Below the pieces are notes generated by a model. It saw nothing but the letters and a program-made list of their open reading frames with translations. It was not told the DNA's origin and made no database searches. DNA of 64,000 nt from Streptomyces sp. NBC_01429. Lineage in GTDB: Bacteria; Actinomycetota; Actinomycetes; Streptomycetales; Streptomycetaceae. Positions 19,101-27,086 of the stretch are shown here, piece by piece. The stretch lies in NCBI RefSeq assembly GCF_036231945.1, contig NZ_CP109599.1, positions 1,612,001 through 1,676,000 on the forward strand. Reading direction: 5' to 3'. The position numbers and the translations under genes are program-made. Numbering within the stretch: position 1 is the first letter of the stretch; each line of letters starts with the position of its first letter.

Positions 19101-20139
19101 AGTCGTCGACCTGCAAGGCGCTGTGATCGGCATGGTGTACCGAAGCACAGGTGACAGGGAGAACCGGCTCCACGCCACAAGGATCCTGCCTTCGTCGCAG
19201 ACGGCCTCCCGGACCCCGGAGTCCGTTTCGAGCCGCGTCGTGCTCGATCCAGCGCGTTCACGCGCCGTGCTGATCGGAGCCGACAGATACGAGCAGTTCC
19301 CAGACCGGCCCAACTCCGCGGAGCAGGCCATCGCGTTGGCGCGCGCGTTGGGACGGACTCAGGAGTCCGGTCCATTCGACGATGCCAACGTGTCACTCTT
19401 CTGGAACGAGCACTTCCCCGAGCCTCTCGTCGGTTCGCTGGAGGACCTCTCCCAACAGGCCGAGCACACGCTTCTCGTCCACTTCACAGGGCATGTGCTG
19501 GAAACATCCCGCGGCGTCTTTCTCGCCTTTTCCTATTCCCATCGCGACCGGCCCGATCTCACCGCCCTGTCCCTCCGGCGTCTGGTCTCGCTGATGGAGG
19601 ACAGCCCCGCCCGGTTCAAGGTCCTCATCATCGACGCCTACTTTGCCGACGCGGACAGAATACGGTCGTTGCTGAACTCCCGATCCATCCATGGGCACTG
19701 GTCCCTGATCACCGCACCCCAGAGCCCCAAGCGGTCGCGGTTGACGCTCACAAACGAGTTCGCCACCGTGCTCACCGAAGGAATCCCCAAAGCGCCGGAG
19801 TTCATCAGCCTTAGGGACCTGACTGCTCGCATCCGCGACCGCAGGCTTGTCATCGGTGTTCAGACCTTTGACGACGCCAGCACCGATTCCCGGGGCCCCC
19901 TCCTGCGCAACCCCGCTTTCGCACCGCCGCTCGAAGGCACCGTCAAATGGTTCAACAACGACAAGGGCTACGGATTCATCGCCGTCGACGACGGCCGTGA
20001 TGTCTTCGTCCACTACTCCGCCATCCAGATGACCGGCTTCCGCGGGCTGGAGGTCGGTCAGCGCGTCCAGCTCCGGATCACCCAGGGCGACCGCGGCCCG
20101 CAGGCGGAGAGTGTTCGTCCCCTTCCCACCGAAGCGTGA
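16120..20139 (+). CDS. SAV_2336/vWA - NTPase - pseudocaspase - cold-shock fusion
   Basis: This 1,339-aa protein starts at a GTG overlapping the MoxR stop; the frame is open upstream but there it only shadows moxR. In order it contains: a SAV_2336-type N-terminus ([16 protein letters not shown]); a vWA-like domain with [11 protein letters not shown] (D164, S168) and VIVVTD; a P-loop GDAGSGKT at 565-572 with a helical region; a trypsin-like or SH3-like strand region near 930-1020; and a caspase-like domain at about 1048-1250. The caspase-like domain keeps H1125 in HFTGHV but has Tyr1174 where Cys is expected (IIDAY). A complete cold-shock domain follows at about 1271-1337, with KGYGFI and VFVHYSAI nucleic-acid-binding strands. 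It is probably the MoxR substrate and sensor or regulator of the system. The cold-shock domain suggests binding of single-stranded RNA or DNA; that part is inference. Confidence 0.85.
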   Translation: MIERLLRALEESGANAGPEELADILWLAARVGGATGPDAGSAQDVLDESEATPLTEYPAEGPEEADRAPEEEFYTAGDVTDAPGPARQGVELVRVRRASSVRDALAVMRALRPLGRSKDTSGGNPADCELDEELTVRRTIEQRLPTPVLRPRRGRWLDLALVVDAHHSMLLWHGLVGELRRVFVQTGIFRDVRTWHLLGTDPDAAEPLSVARTPDGERRSVQEVSDPSGHRLVIVVTDTVASGWAEADVARMLRQWASHGPVALLNILPRRLWDRGAVRPRSLPLRSVSPASPNTSWRVGAPARSRRRSVRLRPTPQVLAIPVVEAEPASVLLLAKLVAGSGQWTRVPCLALPRTPSSPAPLRAEPLAPAREEVTDVLRRFRAGASPLAQRLAGYLSAVPLSLPVMNLVRQTMLPEAEHGHLAEVALGGLFAPWGQEAAAGPDRIPFDFRPGVREALLGGQRRDAITSVQQLVRREMGTGISEYGAASGGDFLAGRRGGDSTGERGLVPEAMPFAAREGAGSWVSDPLPGLQPIPELVDRYVDEQLQQVLARAQRGLSSFTVLLGDAGSGKTTAIARAVTALPDDWTLWTPQSPDELVGARERLHPRTAVVVPDLRSFLLASDRRSPSTTSELINLMSALSPVLVLSELRPEDFHALRTDHSEEAESFRFALGRLDLIRVYSLTAESETLARVHNAPSFAKTLLLAALDIRRLGHTAAMSRQLLEAAALIYRSSGSSWDTAPHNWLSAALGYACAAVPEGRSVMATASRGGDDYVLDDFVEWADRRDRPDFSPPDELWPVLARFAHTNSLDVLTQTARERGLREVSRLLRNAAAFHDDTRSPQIRSLARAADERLVRISLNREELGSGILLAGGQVVMPAALFPAGTLAPLLRLEGRPWEDPRTWHAQLTAATAHSPLAVLTNVGPGRPPQEPPLPSAPSPTRGDWVLVVGFTRDRTPGSTPPALARYRVASVRGDNFVLESAAADPVPMSGATVVDLQGAVIGMVYRSTGDRENRLHATRILPSSQTASRTPESVSSRVVLDPARSRAVLIGADRYEQFPDRPNSAEQAIALARALGRTQESGPFDDANVSLFWNEHFPEPLVGSLEDLSQQAEHTLLVHFTGHVLETSRGVFLAFSYSHRDRPDLTALSLRRLVSLMEDSPARFKVLIIDAYFADADRIRSLLNSRSIHGHWSLITAPQSPKRSRLTLTNEFATVLTEGIPKAPEFISLRDLTARIRDRRLVIGVQTFDDASTDSRGPLLRNPAFAPPLEGTVKWFNNDKGYGFIAVDDGRDVFVHYSAIQMTGFRGLEVGQRVQLRITQGDRGPQAESVRPLPTEA

Positions 20140-20144
20140 CGCGA

Positions 20145-21041
20145 ATCGCGCAGCGCCTGGGCAAGCTGTTCGCGAACAGCCTGTTCCTTCGCCACCTCCA
20201 CGGCCGCTCGCCAGCGAGCTTCGGCGTTCCGCGCCGGCCCGCTGCCCGTCCTGCCTTCGCCGAACATCCTCTGCCGCTCGTGCCTCGATCTCACCAAGAA
20301 TCACACCGAGGGCCTCTTCGAGCGTCCGGGTCTTCGGATCCCGCCAGCGGCCGGCCGTCTGGTCAGGCCATGGGCGAGCTCCACGACGAGGCGCCCGGAG
20401 CGGTCGGGATCCGCTGACTTCGGGAACTCCTGCCTGACGGTGACGGTATAGGCGAAGCCGTCGACAGCAATGTCCACTCCGCCCTCGCGTGGGTAGAAGG
20501 ACGAGTGGTCCTTCCGCACCTCGTACCTGCGCCGTACCGCCTCAGCCGCCAACCCCTGTAGCAGCAGGAGCGACCTGCGGCGCAGGGCAGACGGCTTGTC
20601 CAGTCGGCACTCGTCATCTTTGAGCGCGGCCACGAGAGGATGCAGGTTCCCCAGTCGTGCGGGGACGGGAACCAAGCCCCCGCCCTCTTTCCGCCGTTGA
20701 CTCCGCGCATCGGGATGAGGCCCTCCGCAAGGAACAACTCCATCCCCGGCCCGCCGTACGGCACCTTCTCGATGCGTTGCCCTCCGGCTCCAGGCCGTGC
20801 CGCTTCGCGTAGTTGAGGACACGCCGCCACTCGGCGACCTCGTCGTCACCGGAAGCAGCGATCCGAACGCGCCCCTCGGCGACGACCGCTCGACCAGCTC
20901 CAGCGCCCTCGCCCGCTCGCTGTACGACGTCCCAGGCTCCGAGGGCACAGTCGGCTCGCTGCCGCCAGTCGCAGAGTCATCGTCGATCATCAGGAGCCCA
21001 CGATCCCGCAAAGCATCGGCTGAGCCCCAGTGACTCGACAT
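20145..21041 (-). pseudogene. frameshifted remnant of a conserved hypothetical protein
   Basis: Pieces in different minus-strand frames join into one protein of a kind I recall as common in Streptomyces but of unknown function. It starts at MSSHWGSADALRDRGLLMID and continues through GQRIEKVPYGGPGMELFLAEG. It then reads SLLLLQGLAAEAVRRRYEVR and EGGVDIAVDGFAYTVTVRQE, and ends in a coiled-coil-like WRAAVEVAKEQAVREQLAQAL. At least three frame changes (about 20,300, 20,680 and 20,820) break it. Its end abuts the stop of the cold-shock fusion gene on the other strand. It looks like decayed accessory DNA. Confidence 0.65.
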
Positions 21042-21122
21042 CCGTGTTCCACGATCCAGGCCACACCACGCTGCCCCACCCTGAACAAAGCCGAAAGGGC
21101 GTCCATCAAGAGTGGGAGCCCT

Positions 21123-21164
21123 CTGGGACTTTCCTGGGACTTCCGGCCCCATCAACCGGCACGA
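21123..21164. repeat. 42-bp direct repeat, left copy
   Basis: This copy matches 26904-26945 at 39 of 42 positions, in the same orientation. Each copy contains an internal tandem pair CTGGGACTT(T/C)(C/T)CTGGGACTTCC. It sits just upstream of the frameshifted remnant. The two copies bracket a 5.7-kb accessory segment, so they may be attachment-site scars or fossil ends of an element. No integrase gene is visible between them. Confidence 0.7.
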
Positions 21165-21381
21165 ACGTGAAACAGCTGAAAGGGCATTCGCGCAGGTCAG
21201 CCGCCATCAGCCACTCATTGCGGCAGGTCAACGCGTTCGCTGGTCTCTTCCGGGACATCTGACGGGCGGGGTGTTGTGCCCCTTGGGCACAAGGGGCACA
21301 ACACCACACCATGCCATCTGACCTGTGAATACTCACGCAACGCACGTGCAAGATGATCTTGAATGACTGACGACACGGTCG

Positions 21382-22311
21382 TCAGCGGCCCACCCAGTCC
21401 GGCGCCCACACGTCGTGCGGGGTTCGCGGGCCTGCGGTGCGCAGATAGTCGCGTAGGGCGGTCAGTACGGGATGCTGGTCTCCGCTGCGGAACAGCAGCA
21501 CGTGCGGGTAGACCGGGGTCGGGTCGTGCAACGGAATGCGCCGTAGGTCGTGGGTCTGGGGCCACAGGTACCGGTCCCCGCTGCCGACGAGGGTGGCCAG
21601 CGAGGCCGAGTCGGCCAACGCGTCCATCAGGGCCTCGTCACCGAAGTTGGGGCCGAGCGCGTCGATGCTCAGGCCGAAGGCCCCGGACAGCGCCTGATAA
21701 AACGCCGCCCACTCCGTGCCCGGCCTGATCCCGGGGATCCAGATGCGGTGACCGGCCAGATCCGCAGGACTGACCCAGGGCGTGTCAGCCAGCGGGTGGC
21801 CTGGCCCGACCAGCAGCTCCAGGGGTGCGTCCAGGAGTCGTTCGACGCTGATCCCGGCCGGGACCTGGTCTGCCGGCAGGGCGCGGAAGGACGCGTCGAC
21901 GGTCCCTTCGAGCACCGCCTGGGCGGCCTGGGCGGCGTTCTCTGTGCTCAGCGTGACCGCGTCCAGGTCCGTCTCGGGGTGTGAGCGGTAAAACCGGTAG
22001 ACGGCCTGGGCCGGGAAGATGCGCCGATTGAGGACGTCGACGCGCAAGGGGCGGCTTCCGGGGCGCACGGCCTGCTCGGCCTGTTCGATGGCCGCCACCA
22101 CCTTCTTGGCGTGCGGCAGGAAGACCTGCCCGTCCAGGCTCAGGCGGGAGCCTCGGGAGGTCCGCGCCAGGAGCGTGACCTCGAGGTGCCTCTCCAGGGC
22201 CGCGATCCGCTTGGAGACCGCCTGCTGGCTGATCCCCAGGTCGTCGGCCGCAGCCTGGAACTGCCCGGTCTGGGCGATGGTCACGAACGTCCGCAGTGCT
22301 TCAACATCCAC
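21382..22311 (-). CDS. LysR-family transcriptional regulator
   Basis: This is a 309-aa regulator. The N-terminal winged helix-turn-helix (residues 1-60) has [19 protein letters not shown], the standard LysR recognition helix region. The C-terminal periplasmic-binding-fold effector domain runs from about 88 to 290. It is transcribed away from an acetyltransferase gene, and a perfect palindrome lies between them, so it probably controls that gene and itself. The effector is unknown. The ATG at 22311 starts right at the conserved [13 protein letters not shown]. Confidence 0.9.
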   Translation of the reverse strand: MDVEALRTFVTIAQTGQFQAAADDLGISQQAVSKRIAALERHLEVTLLARTSRGSRLSLDGQVFLPHAKKVVAAIEQAEQAVRPGSRPLRVDVLNRRIFPAQAVYRFYRSHPETDLDAVTLSTENAAQAAQAVLEGTVDASFRALPADQVPAGISVERLLDAPLELLVGPGHPLADTPWVSPADLAGHRIWIPGIRPGTEWAAFYQALSGAFGLSIDALGPNFGDEALMDALADSASLATLVGSGDRYLWPQTHDLRRIPLHDPTPVYPHVLLFRSGDQHPVLTALRDYLRTAGPRTPHDVWAPDWVGR

Positions 22312-22327
22312 GCTTTCACCCTACTTC

Positions 22328-22344
22328 CACAACCATTGGTTGTG
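22328..22344. promoter_or_regulatory. LysR operator candidate
   Basis: The palindrome CACAACCATTGGTTGTG has perfect 8-bp arms and a 1-nt centre. It lies 16 bp upstream of the LysR gene start and 58 bp upstream of the divergent acetyltransferase start. LysR proteins usually bind a dyad in the shared divergent promoter, so this is the best candidate site. Confidence 0.6.
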
Positions 22345-22401
22345 TCTGGAGTGGCGCAGGGTTGTTTGATCGAGTGCTCTGCGCGGTGGTGGGATCAGCG
22401 C

Positions 22402-22953
22402 ATGTCTACCCGCACAGAGCAGGTCATGTATGTCCAGACGCCTGAGTTCGCGCGTCATGCTGAGCGGATCGTGGAGGTGACCGATGCGACGTCTCAGCTG
22501 AACGTCCTTCCGTTCAGCGACGGCGAACGCCGTTCGGAACTACTTTCCGTTGTGTTCGGCGGCCCGCTGTCGGAGTCGGTGGTGATCTACCCACCGTTCT
22601 TTACCGAGTGCGGGCTGAACACGACGTTCGGGGAGAACGTCTTCGTCAACCAGGGATGCACCTTCATGGACAAGGGAGGCATCCGTATCGGCAACGGCGT
22701 CATGATCGCCCCGAAGGTCAGCCTCATCACGGGAGGCCATCCACTGCCCCTGGCCGAGCGCCGTGAGTACCTCTCCTTCGCCCCGATTGTCATCGAGGAC
22801 GATGTCTGGATCGGGGCAGCTGCCTTGATCACGCAGGGGGTGACCATCGGCGCCGGTGCGGTGGTCGCTGCCGGTGCGGTGGTCACTCGTGATGTTCCTG
22901 CAGGCGCCGTGGTCGCGGGAGTGCCCGCCCGGGTGATCAAGACGATTGGCTGA
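22402..22953 (+). CDS. maltose/galactoside O-acetyltransferase-type hexapeptide protein
   Basis: This is a 183-aa left-handed beta-helix acetyltransferase of the LacA/NodL/Maa group. The hexapeptide repeats run from [20 protein letters not shown] through [20 protein letters not shown] to IKTIG. The catalytic His is in ITGGHPL. It transfers acetyl from acetyl-CoA to a sugar hydroxyl. I chose the ATG at 22402 for the family's N-terminal length. It is divergent from a LysR gene and probably under its control. The natural acceptor is unknown; such enzymes often detoxify sugars. Confidence 0.85.
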   Translation: MSTRTEQVMYVQTPEFARHAERIVEVTDATSQLNVLPFSDGERRSELLSVVFGGPLSESVVIYPPFFTECGLNTTFGENVFVNQGCTFMDKGGIRIGNGVMIAPKVSLITGGHPLPLAERREYLSFAPIVIEDDVWIGAAALITQGVTIGAGAVVAAGAVVTRDVPAGAVVAGVPARVIKTIG

Positions 22954-23005
22954 GCCCGGCCGGGCTGCTGGCCCGGGTGCACGGCACCTCTGCGGTCTGG
23001 TCCTG

Positions 23006-23474
23006 GTGCCTCGTCACGCGCGTTTGACCGAACGGCAGTGGGAACGCATCCGGCCTCTGCTGCCCTCCAGTTCCGGTCGTCGCGGTAGGCCGTGGGCCGA
23101 TCACCGTCGCATTGTGGAGGCGATCGTCTACCCGGTACCGCACCGGTGTTCCTTGGCGAGACCTCCCAGCCGGGTTCGGATCCTGGAAGACCGTGTGGGC
23201 CCGCCACCGCCGCTGGGCGGCCGACGGGACCTGGGACCGTGTGCTCGGCGCGCTGCTCGCCCGCGCAGACGATGATGGGCTGATCGACTGGCGACTGGCG
23301 GGTGGCGGGTGGCGGGTGGCGGGTGGCGGTGGACTCCACCACCACCCGGGCCCACCAGCACGCCACCAACACCCGCCGCCCCGAGAAGTGCCGGGCCGCA
23401 GCCCGAGGGCAGGGCCTCGACGCCCACCGAGGGCCCGCCGGGCACGCGATCGGCCGTTCCCGCGGCGGGCTGCC
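23006..23474 (+). pseudogene. IS5-family transposase, 5' part (split by group II intron)
   Basis: This is the N-terminal half of an IS5/IS112-like transposase, with LTERQWERIRPLLPSSSGRRG and then TGVPWRDLPAGFGSWKTVW. It ends at RRPEKCRAAARG and IGRSRGGL. An extra C at about 23,131 shifts frame, and a heptanucleotide expansion at 23,296-23,323 shifts it again. The frame is interrupted at 23474 exactly where a group II intron 3' end begins. The following residues (TTKIHLASDSNCRP) resume at 25400. Confidence 0.85.
23296..23323. repeat. TGGCGGG heptanucleotide tandem repeat
   Basis: Four perfect TGGCGGG units and a partial fifth lie inside the transposase remnant. A normal relative would read DWRVAVDS across one unit here. 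The expansion is a slippage product and breaks the frame. Confidence 0.8.
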
Positions 23475-23511
23475 GAGTAGCCGGGAGGGATCTCACCTCC
23501 CGGCTCTCACA

Positions 23512-23545
23512 GAACCGTGCGTAACAGTCTCCCGTTACACGGCTC
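23512..23545 (-). ncRNA. group II intron domain V
   Basis: Read on the minus strand this is a 34-nt hairpin beginning GAGCCGTG and ending CGCACGGTTC. It is the conserved catalytic helix of group II introns, followed by the usual TGTGAGAG and a GC-rich domain VI stem-loop. It marks the active-site RNA and the 3' end of the intron. Confidence 0.85.
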
Positions 23546-23560
23546 TTGCCGTTCTGATCA

Positions 23561-24818
23561 TCAGGTCATCACGGCTGCGACCGTGTAGCGCCACTGTGCA
23601 AACATGCGGGGATATCGCTGAGCGATCTCCATCATCTTCGCGATGGCTTTCCGTTCAGCCGTAAGCCGTTTGTACTTCTGGCGGATCCAGCGCACCAGGT
23701 AGGCGTTGACACGCATCAAGAAGGGATTCAGCTCCCACGGTCTGAACCGCCCGTAGTAGTTGATCCAGCCGGCCACGACAGGGTTGATCCTGCGGGCAAG
23801 CTCTCGGAAGGACAGATCGGACCGGGTGTGCAAGCGCCAAGAGCGCACTGCCCGGCCCATCTTCGTCAGGGCGTCCTTGCTGACAGCGGGGTCGAACGAC
23901 TGGAAAGACTTGCCGTATCGATCCTGGTTCTGCCTGGCTCGGAATGTGTATCCCAGGAAGGTGAACGCCGTGTGCTCGAATGAGCCTTGGCGTTTACCAT
24001 CCCTGCAATACACAATCCGGGTCTTGTCCGGGTGTAGTTGCAGCCCGACCTCAGCCATCCTGTCCACGAGCGCGGCCAGCACCGTCCGAGCTTGGCGCTC
24101 GGTGACGCAGTGCAAGACCGCGTCGTCCGCATACCGCTCGAACCGGATGTTCGGGAACTCCCGAGCCATCCAGGTGTCGAACGCATAGTGGAGGAACAGG
24201 TTCGCCAACACAGGGGAAACCGGGGCCCCTTGCGGGGTTCCGCGTTCCCGTTGCAGCGGTGAGCCGTCGGGCATGGCCAGCGGGGCCTTGAGCCACCGCC
24301 GGACATATAAGTTCACCCAAACGGCGTTGGTATACGCCTCCACCGCCTTGACCAGCAGATCCCAGGGCACGCTGTCGAAGAACTTGGTGATGTCGGACTC
24401 CACCACCCAGTCCCGCTTCCAGCAGCGCTCCCGGCACTTCTACCGCGTCCAAGGCGGACCGGCCTGGCCGATATCCATAGCTGTCTGGATGGAAAACAGG
24501 CTCCACCCTCCGCATCAGACGCCGTGCCACAACGGTCTGAGCCACACGGTCGGAGACGGCGGGAATGCCGAGCATCCTCGTTCCATTTCCGTGCGACTTG
24601 GGAATAGCAACCGCACGCACCGGAGGCGGGAAGCAGGAGCCCGATGACATCCGGTTCCAGACCTTGTACAGATTGCCCTTCAGGTCTCTCTCGAACGCGT
24701 CGACACTCTGGCCGTCCACGCCGGGCGCGCCTCTGTTCGCCCTGACTTCCTCCCACGCCTCCTTGACTTCCCACTTAGGAATATCAAACGGCTTGATCTG
24801 AGAGTTCGACTGGCTCAC
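23561..24818 (-). pseudogene. group II intron reverse transcriptase-maturase, frameshifted
   Basis: A GTG start at 24818 with a good GGAG site gives MSQSNSQIKPFDIPKWEVKE and the RT N-terminus through GYRPGRSALDAVEV. A one-base indel near 24,437 then shifts frame, and the protein resumes as RCWKRDWVVESDITKFFDS. The second part has GTPQGAPVSP, the catalytic RYADD, and a C-terminal maturase domain (INYYGRFRPWELN). No HNH endonuclease is present. Correcting one base would give about 419 aa. Either the gene is newly dead or the base is a sequencing error; the rest is intact. Confidence 0.85.
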
Positions 24819-25399
24819 CGAACTCCTGCCGGAAACCTTCCGGTTGATGCGATCAACTCAGTCCCGAACAACCCGGTCCCTTCGCTCCACCTCCGTTACA
24901 GAGGCTTCATCACTACTACGGACCGGTCCGCCAGCAGGCCCCTCGTCGGTACTCTGCCCCTCACAGTTTCTGCTGCTCGGGGTACTCCCTCTCGCCCACC
25001 ACCCATCGGGCAGTATCGGGACCTGCCTTCTCCTGTTCCGTACGAAAGCAGCAGACCGGCCTCGCGTCGCCTACATGCCGGACACCACCTGGCCAATAAA
25101 CGGGCACCCGCCAGGCTCGTCCCGGGATAGTGGTCACACCCCGGTTTCGATGCCGTCTTGATCTTTTTCGACACGTCAGCAGCGATTCAATTGCGTTCGC
25201 CTTTCCGATCCCCACCTGACGCCTCTTACGACGCCTTTTCCTCATCGCTCACCACGACGGTCTTCAGCCAACGCAGCATGAGGCGGTTTAGGGCCTCCCC
25301 CCGCAGGGCGACTCTGAAGGGCCATACCTTCATCTTTCGCACAGCACCATTTCCAGAAGCGGTCCTACAACCAACTCCCTTTCACGTTCAGGACACAAG

Positions 25400-25480
25400 A
25401 CCACGAAGATCCACCTCGCGTCCGACAGCAACTGCCGCCCCCGGCCTTCGCTCTCACCACGACATGCCGATGACGGCCCC
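25400..25480 (+). pseudogene. IS5-family transposase, 3' scrap
   Basis: Residues TTKIHLASDSNCRP and then, after small indels, AFALTT and HADDGP continue the transposase that stops at 23474. The rest of the transposase and the right end of the element are missing. The sequence runs into the LPMO terminator region. Confidence 0.7.
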
Positions 25481-25536
25481 GGACAAACAGATGATGCTGC
25501 GGCAGTGCGGTGCGACGTGAACGGCGTGAACGGTGA

Positions 25537-25566
25537 GAGGACCCCGGCGGCGGCGCCGGGGTCCTC
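25537..25566 (-). terminator. hairpin terminator of the LPMO gene
   Basis: A 13-bp perfect stem (25537-25549 with 25554-25566) and a 4-nt loop lie just after the stop of the LPMO gene. It is GC-rich without a T-run, as is usual in Streptomyces. Confidence 0.7.
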
Positions 25567-25571
25567 GGCCG

Positions 25572-26519
25572 TCAGCCGTGCTGCCTGGCCCGGCGGATCC
25601 GGTTGAAGACCATCGCGCCACTGGCGAAGACGACTGCCCCCAGGCCCCCCACTACCGCGGGCACGGCGACGGCCGACTCGTTGCTGGAGGCTGCCAGCTT
25701 CTCGCCGGCCGCGGCGTGTTCGGTGTGTCCGGCGGCGTGGATCGGGTCGGCCTTGGTGTTCTCGACGTCCGCCCCGAGCGCCTCGACCTCGGCGGCCGAC
25801 CGCTCGCCGCCCGCCAGACCGGTGACCTCACCGCTGCCGCCGTCGAAGACGACGTCGGAGCAGGAGAAGAAGTTCTCCTGACTGTCGGAGCGGATCCACT
25901 GGACGAAGAGCATGTGCTGACCGCTCCGTTGCGGTAACTGGAGGTTCCAGTAGTAGTGGCCTTCGTTCGTACCCACACCACCGTTCTGCGGCGGGTTGGT
26001 CACCGTCTGCAGGTGGTCCAGGTCGCCCCACGCGAGGGCCTTGGCCGGGCTCCACCCGCTCTTGGTGAGGTAGACCTCGAACTTGCCTGGATGGGCCGCC
26101 CAGTTGCTGTACTTGAGCTGGATGTTCGACCCCGAGGTCAGGTGCGTCTTCGGCCAGTCGGTGCGGACCGCGTTGTACGCGGAGAAGTTGTACGGGCTGC
26201 GGTCGCCTGCACTGCACAGCTTCCCGTCCGGGACGTAACCCGCGCCCCTGCCACCGGCGTTGGAGTCCAGAACGGCGAACCAGTTGTACAGCGGGGTGGT
26301 ACCGGCCTGCCGGACCGCGTCGGCGCAGGCGGGGTTGGACGGCATCTGGGTCGAGCCGTTCTGGAGCAGGTCCTTGTAGCACAGGTTGGTCCGCGAGCCG
26401 GGCATGATGCTGACGCCGTGCGCCGATGCCGGGGACGGCACGGAGAGCACCGCTGCGGCAACGCCCGCGGCCCCGGCTAGGGCCAGCGTGCGCCGGGCAC
26501 GGACCGAGTTGATGGCCAT
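25572..26519 (-). CDS. membrane-anchored AA10 lytic polysaccharide monooxygenase
   Basis: This 315-aa protein is a copper-dependent oxygenase that cleaves chitin or cellulose. The signal peptide (1-33) ends ASA, leaving His34 as residue 1 of the mature enzyme. His34 and His143 (in WAAHPGKF) form the copper brace. The AA10 domain runs to about 225. An acidic linker and a C-terminal hydrophobic segment (VVGGLGAVVFASGAMVF) followed by NRIRRARQHG look like a membrane anchor, so the enzyme is probably held at the cell surface. Two CebR-like boxes upstream suggest cellulose-derived induction rather than chitin control. Confidence 0.9.
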   Translation of the reverse strand: MAINSVRARRTLALAGAAGVAAAVLSVPSPASAHGVSIMPGSRTNLCYKDLLQNGSTQMPSNPACADAVRQAGTTPLYNWFAVLDSNAGGRGAGYVPDGKLCSAGDRSPYNFSAYNAVRTDWPKTHLTSGSNIQLKYSNWAAHPGKFEVYLTKSGWSPAKALAWGDLDHLQTVTNPPQNGGVGTNEGHYYWNLQLPQRSGQHMLFVQWIRSDSQENFFSCSDVVFDGGSGEVTGLAGGERSAAEVEALGADVENTKADPIHAAGHTEHAAAGEKLAASSNESAVAVPAVVGGLGAVVFASGAMVFNRIRRARQHG

Positions 26520-26676
26520 GAGTTGGTCTCCTTCGTGAAGGTTCTCTTTCGAGCACCGACCGATCGGCCGGGACCTGTCGCGGGCGTCGCCCCATGCTGC
26601 GGGAGCCGACCGTTCGGGCCCGGCGATCGACCTGCAAGAGGGTCTGGCGTGGATGGTGGGGGGTTAACGAGGGCAA

Positions 26677-26690
26677 TGGGAGCGCTCCCA
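26677..26690. promoter_or_regulatory. CebR-type operator, perfect
   Basis: TGGGAGCGCTCCCA is a perfect 14-bp palindrome identical to the CebR operator known from Streptomyces cellulose genes. It lies 158 bp upstream of the LPMO start. CebR releases DNA when it binds cellobiose. Confidence 0.75.
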
Positions 26691-26772
26691 TCTGTTGTAG
26701 CGCGTGGGGGTGGAGTAGTAAATGGTCTCGTCGCGCCCAAATATTGACAGGTCCTAGTCAAGACTTGACGAT

Positions 26773-26786
26773 GGAGGCGCTCCCAT
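26773..26786. promoter_or_regulatory. second CebR-like operator
   Basis: TGGAGGCGCTCCCA differs from the perfect CebR palindrome at two positions. It lies 83 bp further upstream than the first site. An AT-rich patch with TTGAC elements (about 26740-26770) lies between the two sites and is the likely promoter. Confidence 0.55.
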
Positions 26787-26903
26787 CGCCAAGAACGTGC
26801 AACCGAACCGGGCAAATCGCCCGCCTTTCCCCTTAGTTAGCGCTTCGTCCTTGACTGCGCCGCGCACGTCACAGGAGCCGAGCGTTCGACATTTGCCGAC
26901 ATC

Positions 26904-26945
26904 CTGGGACTTTTCTGGGACTTCCGGCTTCATCAACCGGCACGA
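26904..26945. repeat. 42-bp direct repeat, right copy
   Basis: This is the right copy of the repeat at 21123-21164 (39 of 42 identical). It lies in the 567-bp gap between the LPMO gene and the Ig-like secreted protein gene. Apart from this repeat and the CebR boxes I see nothing coding in the gap. Confidence 0.7.
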
Positions 26946-27086
26946 GCATGTGATCGGCGAATGCCGCCGCCCCCTCCTGAACAGGTGCAACGCCGGTTCA
27001 GGAGAGGGCGGGGCGGCGACGCGTATGGGACTTCGGTCTCCGGGACCGGGGGACGGGTCGGATCGCCCGGCTCCGCCCCCGGCTGG

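Larger units (their letters stand above)
23475..25399 (-). mobile_element. group II intron (about 1.9 kb) inserted antisense in an IS5-type transposase
   Basis: The 3' end is set by a domain V hairpin (23512-23545) and a domain VI hairpin (23481-23503), followed by CTACTCGG at the border. The intron encodes a reverse transcriptase-maturase. Joining 23474 to 25400 restores the host transposase frame (GRSRGGL then TTKIHLA), which fixes the two borders to within a few bases. The 5' end reads GTGTCC after three extra bases; the usual GUGYG start is imperfect, so the 5' border is approximate. The 580 bp before the reverse transcriptase would be domains I-III. Confidence 0.85.

Noticed and set aside
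26735..26765. DasR (dre) site upstream of the LPMO gene
   Set aside because: A GGTCCTAGTC-like string is present but needs an inserted base to fit the dre palindrome; the CebR boxes are a far better match.
21123..26945. CRISPR-like array
   Set aside because: Only two copies of the repeat, 5.7 kb apart, with genes between them; no spacer array is present anywhere in the window.
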